From Dehalococcoidia bacterium (GTDB lineage: Bacteria > Chloroflexota > Dehalococcoidia > Lucifugimonadales > UBA826): a stretch of DNA of 56,288 nt. Positions 52,062 through 56,288 of this stretch are shown here, piece after piece. A program made the translations under genes and the position numbers. Position 1 is the stretch's first letter. Every line of letters starts with the position of its first letter. The notes under the pieces were generated by a model. It was not told where the DNA came from. It made no database searches and saw nothing but the letters and a program-made list of their open reading frames with translations. The stretch is taken from assembly GCA_029936675.1 (NCBI GenBank), contig JAPYSB010000013.1, positions 1 to 56,288 on the forward strand, in the 5' to 3' direction.

Positions 52062-52946
52062 CTAACCTTTTTTCAGTGACATAATTTCGTCGCAAAATTC
52101 TTGTATTGCAGAGACAGATTTCGGCCATTGCATGACCCCGTGGCCGGCCTTCGGTATTGTCACAAACCTCGCATTTTTTATATGCACAGATAACTCCTTT
52201 CCAAGATCATAGGGAACCTGAGTATCCAGGTTTCCATGGACTACCAAGGTAGGAACTCCTATAGAACCCAAATTCGCCGTCACATCTGAATCAAGATACG
52301 CTGCCTGGTTCCTGAGTTCACCCGCAAAATATTTTATTTTACTGTCACGGTTCAAAGCATGTTGGAGACGTTTTATTTTCTGATTTCGAGTTGTATCAAA
52401 CCCTACTGGCATCGGGTTCGGCTTTTGGTTAACCAAATGAAACGGCTTTGCATCTAGGTCATCCCCTCTCAAAATATTGAATGCCTCTTCTGATCCCTTT
52501 TCTCTCAACAATGCAATCCGTTTCTCAAGTTCTTTAGAAGCTGCCAGTCTACCTTCATGAGCCCATATCCGGGAACTAGTGTTGGCGAGTATTAATCCGA
52601 TGATCGATTCTGGATTTTTAAAGCTATATTTCAAAGCTATTGGACCTCCAGCTGAAGATCCAATCAAAAACATTTTAGATATGCCTAACCCATCTAACAG
52701 CCCAGCAAGATCATCCACAAACATATCCAATGTATGTTCTGAGGCAGGATAAGATGTTTGGCCAGAAGATCTTCTGTCATATGTTATGACGTTATATGAA
52801 TCAGCCAATCCTTCCACCCAACCTTCATCCCTCGGAACAACGGTTGAGGAAGCGCCTCCATATCCACCATGAACAAAAACCACTGACGGTCCTTTGCCTA
52901 CGGAGTCGTACGAAATATTTATACCGTTTGCATCCATCGAAGGCAT
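52062..52946 (-). CDS. Alpha/beta hydrolase
   Basis: 294 residues. Motif FVHGGYGGASS (oxyanion), nucleophile in LIGSSAGGPIAL (GxSxG), acid in VHGNLDTQVP and His in PKAGHGVMQWP. Resembles haloalkane dehalogenase/C-C hydrolase-like enzymes in overall layout, but the exact subfamily is not clear. First gene of the unit with the binding-like protein and dehydrogenase; it lies 30 bases downstream of the sulfurtransferase gene, possibly one longer operon. Confidence 0.83.
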   Translation of the reverse strand: MPSMDANGINISYDSVGKGPSVVFVHGGYGGASSTVVPRDEGWVEGLADSYNVITYDRRSSGQTSYPASEHTLDMFVDDLAGLLDGLGISKMFLIGSSAGGPIALKYSFKNPESIIGLILANTSSRIWAHEGRLAASKELEKRIALLREKGSEEAFNILRGDDLDAKPFHLVNQKPNPMPVGFDTTRNQKIKRLQHALNRDSKIKYFAGELRNQAAYLDSDVTANLGSIGVPTLVVHGNLDTQVPYDLGKELSVHIKNARFVTIPKAGHGVMQWPKSVSAIQEFCDEIMSLKKG

Positions 52947-52976
52947 ATCAGAAACCTTTTGCTGAAGTTAGAAAAT

Positions 52977-53825
52977 TTACCCCTGTTCCACTGGAAACCC
53001 TACTATGCTTCCCCATTCCGTCCATGAGCCGTCATAGATCTGCACATTATCGATACCAAGAATCTCATTGATAGCAAACCACGCCAAAGTGGCCCGGTGG
53101 CTTAGCCTGCAATAACTCACAATTTCCTTTCCTGAATCGACAGTAATACCCACTTTGGCGAATTTTTTTTCAAGGTCATTTTCAGATATAAACGTATCAT
53201 CTTCATTTAATAAGTCGCGGAAAAACAGGTGCACTGCCCCAGGAATTCGCCCTTTTCTTTCCGCACCATGGTCGAATCCTCCCGGAGGACTAACTCTTTC
53301 TCCCCGGTATTCTTCCGGAGAACGGACGTCTAAAAGTATATTGTTTGAGCAATTTAGTTTATTTAGGACGCCATCTCTTCCAATCCTACTGTCGGGATTG
53401 GGTTTTGGGATTTGATTCTTAACGAATTTGAGTGTTGGAACCTTAGATGTCAAAGGATTGTTGTCCTTAATCCATCGTAACCTGCTACCGTCCAAAATCC
53501 TCACATCCTTTACTCCTGCCAATGTCATTATCCAGAGAGCATAGGTTCCATATTGAACAGGGTCGCCACAAAGCACTATCGTGGAATCAGTAGAAATACC
53601 TAATTCTCCTAGTCTGTTGCTAAGCACAGAGGATGTGGCAAACTCCCTGTCAGTCTCATGCCATAAAAGGTCTTTCCAAAAACAAAATATTGCTCCCGGT
53701 ATATGACCATTTTGATACGCTTTGGCTTCAGGGTCAGATGACACTTCCAACACAGTAACGTTGGGATCACCAATTCTTTCTAAAAGCCAGGACGCATTTA
53801 CAAGTCTTTGAGTTTTGTCAGCCAT
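52977..53825 (-). CDS. Thiosulfate/3-mercaptopyruvate sulfurtransferase (two rhodanese domains)
   Basis: 282 residues. An N-terminal inactive rhodanese domain (AYQNGHIPGAIFCFWKD) and a C-terminal catalytic one with LLDVRSPEEYRGE and GRIPGAVHLFFRDLL. The nucleophile is Cys239 in SYCRLSHRA. It transfers sulfane sulfur from thiosulfate or mercaptopyruvate to an acceptor. With Leu/Ser/His in the six-residue loop (CRLSHR), it is closer to thiosulfate-type than to MST-type loops (CGSGVTA). No signal peptide. Confidence 0.87.
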   Translation of the reverse strand: MADKTQRLVNASWLLERIGDPNVTVLEVSSDPEAKAYQNGHIPGAIFCFWKDLLWHETDREFATSSVLSNRLGELGISTDSTIVLCGDPVQYGTYALWIMTLAGVKDVRILDGSRLRWIKDNNPLTSKVPTLKFVKNQIPKPNPDSRIGRDGVLNKLNCSNNILLDVRSPEEYRGERVSPPGGFDHGAERKGRIPGAVHLFFRDLLNEDDTFISENDLEKKFAKVGITVDSGKEIVSYCRLSHRATLAWFAINEILGIDNVQIYDGSWTEWGSIVGFPVEQG

Positions 53826-53951
53826 TAGAAAATTCCATTTTTATGATATTGCCTGCATTCTACTAAACAACAGGTTTCCAATATTACTATGTTTCTATTT
53901 ATCTCACTTTTGGGCTTTTTAAGGAGATTAACTGTCCTGGCGCTAGTATTT

Positions 53952-55094
53952 CTACCTTTTAGTGAAGGTTGGCATAACTTCTTTTGCGAAAATGCTGAGC
54001 TGAGACAAGTATTCATCTCTTGGCATACCTTCCGGCCAGTGAAGGATAATATTCTCGAGACCAGGATATTTTTCTTCAACTTCTTTAAGAAATTCGATTT
54101 GGTGTGAAGGTGGCCCACATATCCATGCCTTCTGCTCAACTCCATCCTCTATCCTGGGTGTCCTCGCTGGGGCGCCCGGGGTTCCCCAAACGCGGCCTTC
54201 TTCATCTGCATATCTAACAAATCCAAATGGTGCAAACCATTTAAATCGCTCATCATGGAACGGGCGTAACCTTTCCATAGCCTCTTTCTCGTTATCCGCT
54301 ATATAAAATCCAATTCCAAGAGCCAAATTACTACCCAGCACATTTCCTCTGCCATTTTCTGAGCATGCATCTCGAAACCTATGAAACGCTTCGTCCACCA
54401 ATTTTTCACCAGTTAAGGCAACCACGCCATTGAATCCGTTTCTGGCTGTAAAATCGATACTTCCTCCACTCACAATAGGCTGCCAGGTTTCCACCGGCAG
54501 ATTCACGGGCCTTGGAACTAAAGTTATCTCCTCAAGGTCATATCCTCTATACGGAACACTTGCAGGAATCGTATAGTTCTTCCCATGATGGCTGAATGAT
54601 TCGCTGTTAAAAGCTTTTAAAATAACCTCTATTTGTTCTTCAAATAATTCTCTATTTAAATCATTATCTATAACCGGGGAACCAAACGTTTCTACTTCAC
54701 GGGAGTGATAGCCTCGTCCCACCCCGAATATCATCCTTCCCCCCGTAAGAACATCGGCCATGGCATAATCTTCAGCTAACCGGAGAGGATGCCACATGGG
54801 CACAATATTGAATCCACACCCAAACTTCAATTTTTCTGTTTTTGCAGCCAGATGTGTGCTTAGCAATATCACGTTCGGAATACATTCGTACCCCTCCCTT
54901 TGAAAATGGTGTTCGGCCATCCAAAGCGCATAGTAACCAAGTTCATCCATAAGGACCGCAGCCTTTTCAGCTGTCTCCATCGACTGAACTAACTGCTCAT
55001 TCTTGTATCGCCTATCGTTGGCAGGAAAACCATCAAGACCAACATCTTCCAAATCTATATTCCCGACGTAAAACACGGAAAAATTCTTAATCAT
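53952..55094 (-). CDS. LLM-class flavin-dependent monooxygenase (luciferase alpha-like)
   Basis: 380 residues, ATG with GAGGG upstream. Luciferase-like TIM barrel with LMDELGYYALWMAEHHFQ, CGFNIVPMWHPLRLAEDYA, LTGGRMIFGVGRGYHSREVE and a C-terminal segment AKEVMPTF. AEHHF near residue 60 is typical of the FMN group with alkanal monooxygenase and of many catabolic relatives. The product substrate is unknown. Third luciferase-like gene of the window; the ~130-base gap to the sulfurtransferase contains no gene. Confidence 0.87.
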   Translation of the reverse strand: MIKNFSVFYVGNIDLEDVGLDGFPANDRRYKNEQLVQSMETAEKAAVLMDELGYYALWMAEHHFQREGYECIPNVILLSTHLAAKTEKLKFGCGFNIVPMWHPLRLAEDYAMADVLTGGRMIFGVGRGYHSREVETFGSPVIDNDLNRELFEEQIEVILKAFNSESFSHHGKNYTIPASVPYRGYDLEEITLVPRPVNLPVETWQPIVSGGSIDFTARNGFNGVVALTGEKLVDEAFHRFRDACSENGRGNVLGSNLALGIGFYIADNEKEAMERLRPFHDERFKWFAPFGFVRYADEEGRVWGTPGAPARTPRIEDGVEQKAWICGPPSHQIEFLKEVEEKYPGLENIILHWPEGMPRDEYLSQLSIFAKEVMPTFTKR

Positions 55095-55155
55095 TTATTC
55101 CCTCTAGTTTTTTTTCAACTAGTCTAACCGAAGCATCTAGCTACCTGCCGTTTAA

Positions 55156-55362
55156 TTAATTGCGGCGTTCCTTAACTGGCAACCATGGCCCTGGTGGCCC
55201 TTTAGAAGGTTTGCAAACGAGGCAGACTCTAAAGCCTTCTTCATAAGCCTGTTTTAAGGATACAAAGTATTTTCTATTCTCAGGCTTTGTCCGTCTACCT
55301 GGAGGGCAATTGGGCCTGCATACAATTCTTGTAGTGGTACAGGCATTAAATTTAGCGTTCAT
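55156..55362 (-). CDS. Stand-alone Ada-type zinc-binding domain protein
   Basis: 68 residues from ATG 55362. Cys15-x3-Cys19 in VCRPNCPPGRR and Cys47-x2-Cys50 in FRVCLVCKP reproduce the four-cysteine zinc site of the N-terminal domain of E. coli Ada (Cys38, 42, 69, 72), including KYFVSLKQAYEEGFR between them. In Ada, this domain repairs phosphotriesters and activates transcription; here the HTH and the methyltransferase parts are missing. It overlaps the SDR stop by eleven bases, so the two are coupled. It may be a repair-sensing or simply a zinc/DNA-binding protein. Confidence 0.82.
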   Translation of the reverse strand: MNAKFNACTTTRIVCRPNCPPGRRTKPENRKYFVSLKQAYEEGFRVCLVCKPSKGPPGPWLPVKERRN

Positions 55363-56107
55363 GGTCCCATAGCCCACGGGTACCTACATCTACGCCGCCA
55401 TCCACAGCCAAGATCTGCCCGGTTACCCAAGCGGATTCATCTGATGCAAAAAACAACGCTGCATTGGCTATATCTTGAGGATAGCCGGTACGGCTCAAAT
55501 TAACCTCGGCATTTACTACCTTTCCATCTCCAATAGTCCCCCTAAACAATCCAGCAGCTATAGTATTTACTCTAATGTTGTCTGAATATAATTCGCCCGC
55601 AAGATTTTGTGACATTCCAATAACGGCACTTTTGGCAGCACCGTATGAAGCGTTTCCTGCCTGACGTACATTGAAGCTAGCTGCAACTGTTACTATCGAT
55701 CCACCGCCACTCTCTTTCATAACCGGGCGAACGGCCTGAGCAAGGTTATAAAGACTATTCATTGTATTGGCAGCCGTACTGTCCCAAAAGCTTTGGTCGA
55801 TATCCTCTAAACTGCGGCTCGGGTCAAAATTGCCTCCGGCTGCAGCGTATAGAATGTCTATTTTCCCAAACTCAACGACTACTTTGTTCACAATTTCCTC
55901 AACCGCCGGCTTTTCAGAAAGATCTCCAGGAACTACGATCGCAGTTCCTCCCAGACTCTTTATTTGACTTGCTGTCTCTTTAAGACGTTCTTCCCCTCTT
56001 GCCGAGAGAGCTGTTTTGGCTCCTTCTTGGGCAAACAATCTGGCTGTGGCTCTGCCCATTCCTTGTCCAATACCAGTTAGTAAGGCAACTTTATTCTCTA
56101 ATCTCAT
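55352..56107 (-). CDS. SDR family oxidoreductase
   Basis: 251 residues with AAAGGGAG upstream. Cofactor loop TGIGQGMG at 11-18, AAAGG in place of NNAG at 88-92, catalytic Tyr155 and Lys159 in YGAAK, with Ser144 as the likely partner at shorter than usual spacing. The C-terminal ILAVDGG is standard. Substrate unknown; TADSAR-like ALSARGEERL suggests NADP binding (Arg after the second strand). First gene of a pair with the Ada-domain protein. Confidence 0.84.
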   Translation of the reverse strand: MRLENKVALLTGIGQGMGRATARLFAQEGAKTALSARGEERLKETASQIKSLGGTAIVVPGDLSEKPAVEEIVNKVVVEFGKIDILYAAAGGNFDPSRSLEDIDQSFWDSTAANTMNSLYNLAQAVRPVMKESGGGSIVTVAASFNVRQAGNASYGAAKSAVIGMSQNLAGELYSDNIRVNTIAAGLFRGTIGDGKVVNAEVNLSRTGYPQDIANAALFFASDESAWVTGQILAVDGGVDVGTRGLWDHER

Positions 56108-56204
56108 ATTTCTCCCTTTAGCTAATTAAATTCCAACGTAATTGGATTTAACACCCCAAAACTATATGTATTGGAGGATAAACCTACAACTCGAATTCAA
56201 AGGT

Positions 56205-56288
56205 TCAGCTCTTGAAAGCAAATCTGTCCGGACGATACGGGTCTAAATCACCATTGGGTATTCCCGTTACCATTTCCAATGCTGCCAA
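56205..56288 (-). CDS. C-terminal end of a gene cut at the right edge, possibly an FAD-dependent oxidoreductase
   Basis: 27 codons read in frame from the right edge to the TGA at 56207-56205. The end reads VTGIPNGDLDPYRPDRFAF. D-x-D-P-[FY]-R-P-x-R-F type endings occur in DAO-family FAD oxidases (glycine oxidase, dimethylglycine dehydrogenase-like), which is the basis for the guess. The gene lies upstream of the SDR gene on the same strand, 97 bases apart. Too short to be sure. Confidence 0.45.
   Translation of the reverse strand: MAALEMVTGIPNGDLDPYRPDRFAFKS

Noticed and set aside
53825-54145. 106-codon minus-strand frame overlapping the luciferase-like gene
   Set aside because: Out of frame with the 380-residue luciferase-like protein, low-complexity translation with no family similarity.
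1-56288. Mobile elements, CRISPR, prophage or defence genes
   Set aside because: No transposase, integrase, phage, restriction, toxin-antitoxin or repeat-spacer pattern was seen anywhere in the window.

Overview
The window looks like a chromosomal segment of a marine bacterium of the phylum Chloroflexota, most likely the SAR202 group (Dehalococcoidia-related). This is an inference from gene content, not from a marker phylogeny. The pointers are F420 chemistry (CofE plus three luciferase-like oxidoreductases), many FMN, FAD and short-chain dehydrogenase (SDR) enzymes, sulfatases, a typical Chloroflexota small CxHH...CxxC protein, an AAA ATPase of the magnesium-chelatase type, and moderate-to-low GC. 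Coding is dense, with short gaps and many TTG and GTG starts. I see no tRNA, rRNA, CRISPR array, insertion sequence or prophage.

Layout. 1-2.3 kb: 5' part of glycerol kinase (minus), then a cyclophilin-like protein, TenA and a small zinc-type protein. 2.3-12.3 kb: housekeeping block with cofE diverging from a citE-like lyase/folB pair, an AAA ATPase, valS, secA and prs. 12.4-15.7 kb: a MEMO1-type protein, then a tight deoxysugar cassette (RhaM mutarotase, SDR dehydrogenase, COG3618 lactonase). 15.7-21.7 kb: mostly minus-strand catabolic genes (DUF805, Baeyer-Villiger-like monooxygenase, methyltransferase, small alpha/beta-barrel proteins, SDR, Ldh-type dehydrogenase). 22-30.6 kb: a plus-strand cluster of three sulfatases around a peptide/nickel-type ABC transporter (binding lipoprotein and two permeases, no ATPase). 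30.6-32.2 kb: Hsp20 and a periplasmic-binding-like protein. 32.2-36.4 kb: two tandem paralogous lipoproteins of no recognised family, each with its own terminator and a near-identical promoter. 36.5-56.3 kb: catabolic and redox genes, including a hydroxyacid oxidase, F420/FMN luciferase-like enzymes, nitronate monooxygenase, MFS transporter, aldo/keto reductase, DapA-like protein, dihydropyrimidinase, asparaginase, YajQ, a hydrolase/binding protein/dehydrogenase operon, a sulfurtransferase, a stand-alone Ada zinc domain and an SDR.

How it fits together. The sulfatases, transporter, RhaM/SDR/lactonase cassette, D-threo-aldose-dehydrogenase-like aldo/keto reductase and DapA-like protein would fit oxidation of sulfated deoxyhexoses such as L-fucose or L-rhamnose, but this pathway is inferred. 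CofE supplies polyglutamylated F420, which luciferase-like enzymes in the window could use. The most unusual item is the lipoprotein pair at 32350-36382: an N-terminal coiled-coil part, five cysteine pairs in each protein, and a duplicated promoter with fixed spacing.
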